Origin: Auxenochlorella pyrenoidosa
Taxonomy: Eukaryota; Chlorophyta; Trebouxiophyceae; Chlorellales; Chlorellaceae
NCBI GenBank assembly: GCA_001430745.1
Contig: KQ481983.1
Location: 1,261,234 to 1,295,471 of the forward strand
Direction of reading: 5' to 3'
DNA: 34,238 nt
The notes below the pieces were generated by a model. That model was given only the letters and a program-made list of their open reading frames with translations, had not been told where the DNA came from and searched no databases. Positions 11,201-26,238 of the stretch are shown piece by piece; position 1 is the stretch's first letter, and each line of letters begins with the position of its first letter. A program made the translations under genes and the position numbers.

Positions 11201-14200
11201 CCAGGCCGGCCCGCCCCGTGGTCGGACCCCCACCAACCCACCCCACCCATCCCTCACTGGCACAGCTGGCGCGAGGCCTCCTTGAAGGCGGCCACCTCCT
11301 GCGAGTGCGCCAGGCCCGACAGGCGCACCACCCCCACCACCGGGTCGCGTGGGTCACGGTTGAAGCGCGCCTGCAGCGCCGCCAGCGCGCGCTCCGTGAC
11401 CTGTGCGGGGGGGTGGGGGGGGGGGGNNNNNNNNNNNNNNNNNNNNNNNNNNNNNNNNNNNNNNNNNNNNNNNNNNNNNNNNNNNNNNNNNNNNNNNNNN
11501 NNNNNNNNNNNNNNNNNNNNNNNNNNNNNNNNNNNNNNNNNNNNNNNNNNNNNNNNNNNNNNNNNNNNNNNNNNNNNNNNNNNNNNNNNNNNNNNNNNNN
11601 NNNNNNNNNNNNNNNNNNNNNNNNNNNNNNNNNNNNNNNNNNNNNNNNNNNNNNNNNNNNNNNNNNNNNNNNNNNNNNNNGGCTGCCGCAGGGCGGTGTC
11701 GCGCCGCGGGCAGCAACCTTCCAGCAGGGCACGCGGCACCGGGCTGCCGCAGGGCAGTGTCGCGCCGCGGGATTGTGTAGCCGGCGGCCAGTGCCGCTGG
11801 GGTGCCGCAGGCTGAGGCTGCGTGGGGGCCGCAGGGTGGGACTGCCTGAGTGCAGCGTGCCCTGCCCGCCGCACCGCGCGAGGCTGGTGTCGAGAGTGGG
11901 GGCCAGCCTCCTGCGTGCAAGCCCGTCTGGGCTCTGAGCTGAGCCTCACCCCGACCAGCCCGCCTGGCCACCCCCGCCCTTCTTGTGCAGCGCGGCATCG
12001 ACCTGAAAAAGGTGGCGGAGCAGATGACGGGCTCCAGCGGCGCCGAGCTCAAGGCGGTGTGCACAGAGGCGGGCATGTTTGCGCTGCGCGAGCGGCGCGT
12101 GCACGTGACGCAGGTGCGCCGCCGGCGCCGCACCCCCCCCGGGGCCTGGCGCGCCCCGCGCCGCCGCCTGCGCAGCAGGCAAACCTGGCATGCTGCAGCT
12201 GGGCAGGGGACTTTTTGAACGCTTGCCTTTGCTCAAACGGCAAGGCTTGCTACCTAGTAGGGGAGCCTGTGCCGAGGGCCGTGCAGCTTGCCGAGGGCGG
12301 ACCAACTCAAGGGCGTGCCTGTGCACTTCGACTGACTCAAGGGTGTGCCTGTGCTTGTCTGTGTTGCGCAGGAGGACTTTGAGATGGCGGTGGCCAAGGT
12401 CATGAAGAAGGACACGGACAAGAACATGAGGTGGGGGCCGCCGCGGGGTGTGTTTGCAGGGCCGCCTCGGCTCCCTGCCACGTGGCCCTGGCCTGCCGCA
12501 CCCACTGGCTGGGGGGGGGCGCCGTCAGGAGGGCACGGAGCAGCGCTGGGAGGGATGCCAGTGGGAGGTGCGGCGTCACGCTGCCGGCACACATCAGAGC
12601 GCCTCCATGACCACACCAGGCTCTGAAGGCTGCAGGTTGCTGCGGGCCCCCCACCCCCCACCCCCACCCACCTCACCCCGCCCCATCCACCCACCCACAC
12701 CCCACCATGACCAACACCGTCCTGCCTTGCCAAACCCCTACCCCACACCACCATTCCCCTGGCCCCAGCACCGCGCCGCCTCACCAGCGTCTTTCCGCAG
12801 CCGCGCGGCCCCACCACCAGCAGCGAGTTGTTGTGCCCCAGCTCCACCGTGTTGGTCAGCGACTCCAGCAGCGAGTCGTGCGCCTCCTGCGGAGCGCAGG
12901 GCACCAGGGAACCGCAGGGGTGTGAGGCCTGTGAGGCGGGTGCCTGGGCTGCGCCCCGGCTCTGCATTGACAGCCAACTTAATCCGGCAGCAAGGCGCCT
13001 GCTGGCGCCATGCCTGGGGCCAAGCACGTCCTGGGGGCTGCCCCCCACAGCTGCGGGCCGGCCCAGGCACCCTGGCAAACCGGCAGCATGCAGAGGCCGC
13101 CAGCTGGAGATGGCATGAACGCACGGCTGCCAGCCGAGTCGGCCCGGCCCCTTTCTTGCCTGCAGGCGGGGGCGCAGCTGCATGGTAGCTGCCTCCTGGC
13201 TGCGGGGCGCCTTCAGCCGCCGCACCAGACACTCGCGAGCAGCGCAGGCCGGGTCAGCTGCACCGCTTGTACCACCTTCCCTGCCCCCATGCTGCTGCTG
13301 CTGCTGCTGGTGAGGATCTGCTGCAAATTGTGCCGCTGCCAGCCCCGGCTGCTGCGGCTGCACTGCATCCGCCTTGCCGGCAGAGGCCGGCGGCGCAGAC
13401 ATCTCAAGCGGGGGCGCGGCTGCCACGGGCGTGGGAGACCGCGACTGCTGCTGCCTCTGCTGCCGCTTACGCTGCCTGGCTGCTTGGGCTACAGGCGACT
13501 GCGCTTCATCAGCTTTTCCTCTGGCTGCAGGCGCGGCGGTCTGCTTCTTTCTGCGATATGACGGCTGCTTGTCACCGCTGCTGCGTCGCTTCCTGGCTGG
13601 ACGATCCTCGTCCTCTGCCTCTGCCTCCACCTGAGCCGCTGCTGCAGGTTGCGCCCCCTGCTGCAGCCCCCGCTTGCCTGCTGCTGGCGCTAGTTTGCCG
13701 CCTGCTGGTGCCGTGCCTGCGCTGCTGCCGTCATGCTGCTGCTGCCTGGGCGACGGCGGCTCCAACACCACCGCAAAGTCGCTGTCATACGCATGCTCCC
13801 CCTCGCTGCCGCTGTCAGCACTCTTGAACTCGCTCTCGTCCTCATCGCTCGAGGTCTGCTGCTGCTCCGCCTCCTGCTTGCGCTGGCCGTGGGGCCGCAG
13901 CCTGCTGCCGGCGCCCCCAGGCGTGGCGCTGCGCTGATCCTTGCGTGACAGTGTCGAAGCGCCCGCAGCCTGCACCGCCTTGGATCGAGGCTGCAATAAC
14001 AGGGTCGACACAGGGTGAAAGAGAGTTTGGGCAGGCAGTAAGACTTGGTGGGCTGCTCCACTGCTGCCGCCGCCACACCACCACAGCCTTGTAAGGCGGC
14101 GGGATGGGCGGGAGCATCCTTTCGCCCTCCTACGTCATGGTTAATAGATTTTTCCACCACCAGGAGCACCTGCCCAAGAGCCCGGCGCTCACCTTGCCCT

Positions 14201-14207
14201 TTGCCAT
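8284..14207 (-). CDS. ORC4: Origin recognition complex subunit 4
   Basis: AAA+ subunit of the origin recognition complex, which marks origins and loads MCM helicase in the nucleus. Thirteen exons: 14207-14193, 13990-13160, 12886-12785, 11400-11258, 11000-10917, 10606-10492, 10195-10122, 9989-9875, 9806-9786, 9624-9370, 9154-9056, 8812-8691 and 8449-8284 (TGA). All phases agree, giving 713 residues. Walker A is [13 protein letters not shown] (residues about 303-315). Walker B is [11 protein letters not shown], followed by [15 protein letters not shown] and [21 protein letters not shown], a stretch diagnostic of ORC4. The C-terminal winged-helix part has [15 protein letters not shown] and LNFEM. 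Residues 1-282 are a disordered, charged, Gln-rich extension absent from typical ORC4 of about 430 residues. Introns 2 (GCAAGA) and 8 (GCGAGA) have GC donors. The 21-base exon 9 is inferred from splice sites and spacing. Intron 3 holds an inverted RPT6 fragment and the assembly gap. Confidence 0.94.
11427..11680. other. Assembly gap (254 N) in ORC4 intron 3
   Basis: A run of 254 undetermined bases, directly preceded by a G-rich homopolymer (11405-11426) and followed by a GC-rich direct repeat. Both explain why assembly failed here. ORC4 exons 3 and 4 lie on either side with matching phase 0 (GKTL to VTERAL), so ORC4 itself is not disrupted. The true gap length is unknown. Confidence 0.98.
11681..11771. 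repeat. GC-rich direct repeat flanking the gap, 61-base period
   Basis: A 29-30-base unit beginning GGCTGCCGCAGGGC occurs at 11681 and again at 11742, with one G/A difference, separated by a spacer. This is a short minisatellite that may continue into the gap. Confidence 0.75.
11991..12430 (+). pseudogene. RPT6: RPT6 (26S proteasome ATPase) C-terminal exon fragment inside ORC4 intron 3
   Basis: Two plus-strand exons, 11991-12113 and 12372-12430, joined in phase by a GT-AG intron. The first reads [32 protein letters not shown] and VHVTQ; the second reads [19 protein letters not shown]. This is the C-terminal helical region of proteasome regulatory particle ATPase 6 (PSMC5), which unfolds substrates for the 20S core. 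The second exon ends at ATG-AG followed by GTGGGG, a donor that should lead to the short last exon encoding the LRKLWK-like C-terminus. No such exon is seen before ORC4 exon 3 begins at 12785. Upstream, nothing resembling the preceding RPT6 exon is found between the gap and 11991. The frames are undamaged. It could be a captured or duplicated fragment, or the tail of a complete RPT6 hidden in the gap with an unrecognised final exon. Confidence 0.85.
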
Positions 14208-14720
14208 CGCTCCTCCTTCTCCCGTGAGGCGTCGCGAGCTGCAGACAAGCTCTTACAAAGGTTTGATCACCATTTCAAATGCCGCAGAGGGTTCAGAAGT
14301 GCGGACGTTTGAGTTTGCCAAGGGCTGTCGTGGGGCGGCTTTGTCTTTGTACTTCTCGGGTGCAGAAGCTGACAGAGCGAGCACAGCAGAAGCGAAGGCG
14401 GGGCGGATTTGGGTCTGAGCTGACAGCACCTGCATGGGCGGCACAGCACAGGGCGGCAGCAGCCGGCAGCAGCTGGCGGAGATGTGGAGGGCTTGGCTGC
14501 CATGTTTGGCTCGGAACTCCATGAGTCGAAGGTTTATGTCGTTACATGAGCTCACTTGAAGGGGCAGAAGCAGCTAGTGCAGCTGGAATGCGTCTGTCGC
14601 ACATCTAGTGTGCAGGCCTAGCTGCAATTTTGTGCCCCCATGCCCCTTTCTTCTGGGCACACCAAAGCCCCCCTCTCCTGTGCTCGTGCACCAAACCCTG
14701 CACCCCTGTATCCAGCCAAC
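14208..14720. other. Shared promoter region, ORC4 (minus) and cysteine-rich gene (plus)
   Basis: A 513-base head-to-head spacer between two divergent ATGs, with no coding motif on either strand. No TATA box is evident. It probably carries both promoters. Confidence 0.4.
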
Positions 14721-15352
14721 ATGTCCAAGACAGTCAAAGCAATCGTCCTGGTGCTGGCCCTGCACCTGCTGGTGGAGGGTGCCGGTGCCGTTCGCCGTTC
14801 GCGGAGGTGAGCTTGGTCGTCCACTTTGCCCCCCTCATGCCCAGTACTGACCTCGGGCGTGAAATTCAGTGCTCCAGGCACGGCGCATCCACGTTTTGCA
14901 TCCACGTTTTGCGCTGCTGCGCAAACGCGCTTGCCGCCCCGTGCCGCTGCCGGCGGCAGCGTCCTGCGGGGGAAGCGCACGTGGCCAGAGTCGGGAACTG
15001 AACCCTCTTTGGCAGCAGTGAGCCAGCCCTAATCTGCTGGTGGAGCAGAAGAGCCGAGGCCCACCGGCCCCACCCCATGCCGTGGCCATCCTGACGAACT
15101 TGATGCTGCCCCTTCCTCGCAGGCCAAAGCCCGAAACAATGTGCCTCTGCATACCCACTGGCAAGCTTCGCTTGCAAGAATGCCAAACAGTGCTCGGGGC
15201 AGAACTGCAACGTTAACGCCCCAGCCTTCGGCGCACATGGGTACATGATGTGCTCTGATTGCGCCAGCTACTGCGGCGGTGGCAAAGTTGTGTGCTCCTC
15301 TCGATGCTGCTTCTGCCAGGGAGGGACACTTGGCTGCATCACTGGCCCATGA
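14721..15352 (+). CDS. Putative small secreted cysteine-rich protein
   Basis: Exon 14721-14806 encodes a textbook signal peptide (MSKTVKAIVLVLALHLLVEG, then AGAVRRSR) and stops at a GTGAGC donor in phase 2. A downstream exon from 15123 to the TGA at 15350-15352 encodes about 75 residues with 12 cysteines: QCASAYPLASFACKNAKQC, SGQNC, MMCSDCASYC, VVCSSRCCFC, LGC. That exon starts after CGCAG and needs phase 1, so a small middle exon is required. A 14-base candidate at 14845-14858 (after CCCAG, before GTGAAA) fixes the phase, but its evidence is thin. An even cysteine number and a signal peptide suggest a disulfide-bonded extracellular protein. No family is recognised; function is unknown. It is divergently placed from ORC4. 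Confidence 0.5.
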
Positions 15353-16061
15353 ATCAGCACGCCATGCCCAGTGAGCTCCTGTGCGGCGCACACACGGCTG
15401 CTGCTGCTGGTGGTGATGGACTTGCTGCCACATGTCTCTGTGCAGCACCTCCTCTAGCTCTGCCCTTGCGCACAAGAAAAACAATGGAATAAACACATGG
15501 TGTGCTGCCCTTTCTTGGCCCTGGTTTTGCACAGATTTAGAGATTGCTCTCGGCCAGAGCCCTGTGATGATACACTGCTTGGGAGGTTGAACAAGAGGAG
15601 AGCAGTTGCATGGAAGAGGTTGACATGTCCTAGACCAGTGCTGCCCCTGCTCCACATTTATGCTATCGAGCGCTACATGCATTACGTGGCCCTTGCTGTC
15701 AGCCTACAAATCGAGGTTGGGGGCTGCGACCCGTGTTTATCCCCTGTTCATGGATTGGGCACCCACTGCTGCTCGCTGGCACCAGGTCAGCTCCCTGCAC
15801 AAGTTGCCGGCGGGCATGGAGCCAGTGGTCTCGCAGCGCTAACCGAGCACCCGAGCATCCACCTTTCTCATTCAAAACTGCCACATGAGGCCATGAAGCG
15901 GGCGCAGCTGTGCAAAGAAGTTGCATAACAAGGTGGCATGATCATAGAGGCTCTGCAGGGATGCGAACGCTGTGCACGATTGGCGGGAGCTGCGGCAGGG
16001 TTGCTAGAAACCGCGCTTCTCCGATTGCTTTCGCATTTCTGCCGTTTCGATACTGCATCGA
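15353..16061. other. Intergenic region between cysteine-rich gene and RECQL
   Basis: About 700 bases with no recognised gene. An AATAAA lies near 15487. Open frames on both strands show no known motif. The RECQL promoter and 5' UTR must lie in its right half. Confidence 0.35.
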
Positions 16062-21714
<5,653 letters not shown>

Positions 21715-22424
21715 GCGCAGCTGAGAAGGCATGGTGAATGGCCTGTCCGCAGTGCAGTTTGAGCCCACGAGTATTCTTTATCAAATTTGTTTTGCAAGAC
21801 TGTACGCCATCCACGATGTGAAAGCGCAGAGCAGGAGGGCTGAACCATGCCTGCACCGCCTTTCGTGACAGTCGTTTGCTTCCTGCCGCGGCTGTCAGAC
21901 GTACGGCACGAACCCCAGTGCACCACCTGCCACTGCATGATGGAATTCAGTGTGCACAAAAGCTTCTGCCTATCTGCTTCAAATGCACAGATCACGATAA
22001 CCAATGCAATGATGCAGGGCATAGGGAAGGAATGGACATTGGATCATAGGATGAAATGTGACAAATGGCCTGATGTATGGTCCGCGCCGGACCACTGTAC
22101 TGCAGTGCCCAAGGCAGTCAAAACGGAGCGAGTCACAGTCAAAACAGCAAATGCGGCTCCGCACGCCTCTCGAGCAGTCTCCTGTGGCCTGACTCCATTC
22201 AGCACTGCACGCAAGGGGAAGGAGAGAGCCGATGCCAATCGCAACGGCGCCTGCGCTCGACAGCTAGGGCAAGGCAACCGGCAGGATGAAACCTTCAGTC
22301 AGGACTGTCACTGGTGGAGCACTCACCGATCCAAAGTTGGCTCTGCAATAGCCGCGACAGAAGGGCCCTGGGACTGCAGGCAGGGGCCAGGCAGGAGGCA
22401 TTGTATATGGGCCGCCACAGGCTT
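21715..22424. other. Convergent 3' region between RECQL and the matrix-protein gene
   Basis: About 700 lower-GC bases between two converging genes. No plus-strand TGTAA was found after the RECQL stop. A minus-strand TGTAA lies at the right border. No other gene is recognised. Confidence 0.4.
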
Positions 22425-22429
22425 TTACA
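22425..22429 (-). terminator. TGTAA polyadenylation signal on the minus strand
   Basis: TTACA on the plus strand reads TGTAA on the minus strand, 262 bases past the TAA at 22691. It is a plausible 3' end for the matrix-protein transcript, which implies that the second proline-rich stretch (22500-22690) is transcribed. Confidence 0.4.
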
Positions 22430-22690
22430 CGCTGCAAAAAGCAGATATGCGAAGTCAATGCATCTGCCTCAAGGCACCTACCGCAGCCGACGGGTGCAAT
22501 GTATGGGGGCGGAGGGGGGCTGGGCAAGGGAGGGTGGGGAGATGGATGCGAGGGTCTTGGCGCAGGAGGTGGGGGCGGGTTGGGAAAGGGAGGAATTGGG
22601 GGTGGCGGCGAGGGAGGTGGCGGGGGGGAGGGCGAGGGCGGCGGCGGTGGGCTTGGTGAGGGAGGTGGCGGTGGGGAGGGCGAGGGAGAA

Positions 22691-25666
22691 TTAGGGGGGT
22701 GGCGGCGAGGGAGGCGGGGGCGGAGAGGGTGATGGAGGGAAGGGTGGCGTCGGTGGCGGAGGGGATGGAGGAGGTGGGCTGGGGCTGGGCGGGGATGGAG
22801 GAGGCCAGCAGCGCAGCGGGGGTGCAAGTGTGGCGAGGCTCATGGCTCTACAGGGCATGCAGCCATGCCGCCGCACCAGGGACCACGCGGCATGCAGTGG
22901 AGGCCGCGCGTGCCCTCCCAAGAGTGAGCCCACAATGTTCAGTGCACACCTGCTTGGTGTTCTGTAGGGGTAGAAAGGGCTGTCGGCACCCTTGCCGGCA
23001 CTGTTGATTGCAAAAGCAACGAACAGGTAGCTCTGCCCAGCAGCGTACTGGTCTGGCTGGAACGAGAACGCCAGCTGCATTGGGCAAAGCGCAGCGGCAT
23101 GGCTGCCATTGGGGGCCGGGCCATATTGCATGGCAGCAGTCATGCAGCTGCAGCATGTATGAGGACACAAGCCGTGAGTCCCCTCCCCACCTTGATGCCG
23201 CCTGCAGGCGTGCCCGGCCCGCCAGCAGAGATGACAGCCCCGCCAGACAGGGGATACCCGACGATGGTGTAGCCTAGAATGGCTGCAAGGCGGGAGGGAA
23301 AGTATGGAAAGTCACGTCTGCGCCCACTATCCTGCGCTCCTCACGAAGCCCCTGCTTGCAGCAGCCCCCCCCCTGTTATTGGGCCTCCCCTGCAAGCTCC
23401 AACAAATGCAGGCATGCACATGCGCTGTTGCACTGCCGCTCTGACCTCACCTCCGTCGCTGGCAGGCGGGAGCAGAGTGACTGTCAGCTCGCCGCCCGAG
23501 AGAGCCGCGGCATCCACAATGGTGGGGGCTGTGGGCACACTGCATGGCATGGCACGGCCATCATGGAATGGCTTCAATGCGCTAGCGAAGCTTCAATTAG
23601 AGGGGGCAGGGGGTAAGGAAAAGGGTGCAGAAGCAGTCCAGCAGGCCGGGTTCTTGCAGCCATCTGCAAGGTTAGCGGCACTGCCTGACCCCAGCCTGGA
23701 TCGCTGCGCCAGGCTGCAGCAAGGCATGCGACTCGCGTCACCAACACCCAGGCACGGCATGGAAATGCTTTGGGCAGCGCTTACCTGGGTCCTGGGGGAG
23801 GGGGAGTTGGAGGGGTTGGCGGGTAGGGCGAGGGGGGGGGCGACGGATTGGGCGGAGAGGGCCAAGGAGGGAGCAGAGGGATGGGCGAGGAGGGCGAGGG
23901 CGGCGTGGGAGGGGAGGGCTGCAGAGTGACATTCAGCTCCTGGGCTGCGGCAGCATCTGCTTCGTTGATGACAGGGCTGGGCGGGGGCCTGCCAAGGGGG
24001 CGGGGGCGCAACGAGCCGTGTTCAGCCATGAACCATTCTTCCCGTGGTCAGACAAGTCAAGTCTGTTGCCGCTGCAGATCCATTGCCGAGCCCCCGTAGA
24101 CGCAAGGCGTTGGTTTGGTCGTTTATATCTACTCAGAGCCTTGGACGGCACTCACCCAACGGTTGGCGGGGGACTTGGGCGTGGGGAGGGCGGCCTTGGC
24201 GAGGGCGGGGGAGACGGGCTTGGAGGTGGGCGCGGCGAGGGCGGGGGAGAGGGGCTGGGTGGGGGAGGTGGCGAGGGCGGGGGAGAGGGGCTGGGTGGGG
24301 GATGCGGCACAAGGGGAGGGGAGGGCAGGGAGACAGCCCAAAGCGAGGGCAATGGCTGTGGGGGCGGGCTCAGCGGCGGCGGGGAGGGCTGACGGGGCCT
24401 TGGGGATGGCGGCTTGGCCAGCGGGGGCGGCGCGGAGGGCGCGGCAGGGTTTACCAGCCACACTGCGGAGGCCCCGGCCTGGGAGCGGGAGCACATCTGT
24501 GTGGCAGTTGTGCCGCAGTCCTGCGCCATGCACAGGTACCGCAGGCTGCAGCCCGCTGCGTCACGTGCCTGCAGGCAGAGGGGCGGTGGAGCAGGTATTG
24601 GGGCAGGGCTTAAGCGCTCAATCATCCAAACATGCCCAGGCCAGCAGGAGCGTGCCCAGCGGGAGCGTGGTGCAGCCCCAGCTGGCGGTGCTCACTGCGT
24701 GGCGGATGTAAAAGCGGTTGGCAGCCCCGCCCGCCGGCTCCAGCATCCATTTGGTGTCGGCGCCCCGGGCGGCCGCCAGATGACCAGAGTCGGGCGCGCA
24801 GGCGGTCCCCATGGCGCCAAAGGGGGGGCAGGTGGGGTCTGAGCCGGCCCGCCCCACATTCTGCAACAGCAGCAGGGAGGGCAGGTGCAGGACCGAGACC
24901 TTTGAAGGCTCTGGCTGCCCTTCGAGGGCTTCAGCCTTGTTGTGCCTGCTACAGATATGACACCTGCCTGGCTGCAGTGGCGCGTTTGCCAAAGCATCCC
25001 CCCCCCCCCCCCCCCCCCGCCGTCTGTCACAGGCTCTGCATTGGCACACCTGCAGGTCGATGCCCAGCCCCACCAGGCCGCTGCCGCTGGCCCCTGCCGG
25101 CATCGCCAGCCGCCAGTGCTGCCGCATGCTGCCGTCGTCCAGGCTCCAGCCATCCAGCACGTCTGATTCTGGGCACTTTTTCACCGACAGGTAGGCTGCA
25201 GGGCAGGGGGCAGGATGGGCTGTGCGGTCAATCACTGGCAGCGCACCGGACGGTACCAGGGTCGGCTGGGTGCCCGCGCTGGGACTCAGCAGTGCACCAT
25301 TTTACTCCACCAGCCCCGGAACCTCGGTCATGTCAAGAATGTCTCACAGGATGCCATTACTCACGTCCATACTTGCACGCCTCACGCCCGGTCTCCAGTC
25401 GGATTGTGTAGATGCCGGGCGGCAGCGCAATCGTCTGCGCAGCCACGCCTGCAGACAGGAGGAGCAGACATGACTGGCATGCATGTCAAATGCAAAATGT
25501 TGCGCTGACGGCGCAAGCAGCAGCATTCAACAAGCGCACGCCCTGTGGTTGGCTGCTTGCTTGCTTCTGGTACCGGCCGCCACGCACCAGGAAGCAGCGC
25601 GATGGCCGCTGCCAACAGCACTACTAGGTTTGCTGCAGCTGGTGACCGTAGTTGTACCATGGACAT
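22691..25666 (-). CDS. Secreted Ser/Pro-rich matrix protein with trefoil-like repeats and fibronectin III domain
   Basis: Likely extracellular wall/matrix hydroxyproline-rich glycoprotein. Ten phase-consistent GT-AG exons: 25666-25588, 25448-25365, 25195-25050, 24860-24696, 24568-24156, 23988-23785, 23539-23451, 23282-23191, 23074-22950 and 22847-22691; about 517 residues. Exon 1 is a signal peptide (NLVVLLAAAIALLP). Residues 30-185 show three loose repeats starting YTIR or FYIR and ending W-x-L (QHWRLA, TKWMLEPA, AVWLVNP), with Cys pairs, suggesting a beta-trefoil lectin-like fold (inference). Exon 5 continues into about 90 residues of SPPP-type linker. Exon 6 has a partial FN3 first strand and more proline. 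Exons 7-9 build one FN3 domain: APTIVDAAALSGGELTVTLL, GYTIVGYPLSGG, QSYLFVAFAINSAGKG. Exon 10 is a proline-rich tail with an early TAA beside a C6 run. No membrane anchor is seen. Confidence 0.8.
24190..24305 (-). repeat. Tandem Ser/Pro-coding repeats in exon 5 of the matrix protein
   Basis: Plus-strand units of GGCGAGGGCGGGGGAGAGGG followed by GCTGGGTGGGGGA recur at a period of about 33 bases. On the minus strand they encode SPSPPPSPRPP-type units, typical targets for prolyl hydroxylation and O-arabinosylation. Confidence 0.8.
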
Positions 25667-26238
25667 GGTGGCTGGCCACCAGCCGGCGCACGCCTGTAAG
25701 CGCCTTTTCAGCGGGGCCGCGCAGGCGGCGGCGGCAGCAAGGTGGTGGCGGCTGCCGCCAGGCCCAGCTTGGACAGCAGAGATCAACGTCCAAAGACTAG
25801 AAACAGCTCTAAGGGTGCGCCAGCTGCCGCGCAAGCTTCGGGGCGGGCGGGGCTGTCCTCGAGGGGCCTGGACGGGCAGTGCCAGAGGCCAGTGTGCGGG
25901 GCCCAAAACTCGCTGGAGTCAGATCATCGTCTGTAGTGAGCCGGCGGTGCGAGTGAACAGACCTAGCCGCAGGTTGTTCCCTCGGCCTGCTCTATGCGCC
26001 GCTCGGCAAAGCGTGAGCGGCACGAATCGGGCACAAATCGGCTAGGAATATTTAGAGGTGCTGTTGATGCCCATCGAACATGGGGAGAGGAGCAGGCAGC
26101 TGGCGGTGCAAATGGCAGCTCAGTCCTGACTGCTGTCAGCTCCTGCTGTGTAAAGTCATGTCGAAAGGTTGCGCATTTGTCAACAGGGCTTGAAAAGAGC
26201 AGCAAGGCCTGAGAAAAGGCAGCAGTACAAACCCATGC
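25667..26238. other. Intergenic spacer between matrix-protein promoter and glycosyltransferase 3' end
   Basis: A 572-base spacer between tandem minus-strand genes. It should hold the matrix-protein promoter and the glycosyltransferase 3' UTR. A short imperfect direct repeat, GCACGAATCGG/GCACAAATCGG, and an AT-rich patch lie at about 26019-26055. Nothing else is recognised. Confidence 0.35.

Noticed and set aside
12254..14011. Single 585-codon minus-strand frame as one exon
   Set aside because: Only the 13990-13160 part is ORC4 exon 2; the frame runs through two introns. The TTATTGCAG acceptor at 13991 and the MAKGK exon at 14207 give a better start.
14890..15020. Possible tRNA on the minus strand (GGTTCAGTTCCC near 15000)
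   Set aside because: The T-arm stem pairs at only three of five positions and no D-arm or anticodon stem could be placed.
22264..22500. C-terminal continuation of the proline-rich frame after YIAPVGCGR
   Set aside because: It runs past the minus-strand TGTAA at 22425 and loses all compositional signal, so it is unlikely to be translated as drawn.
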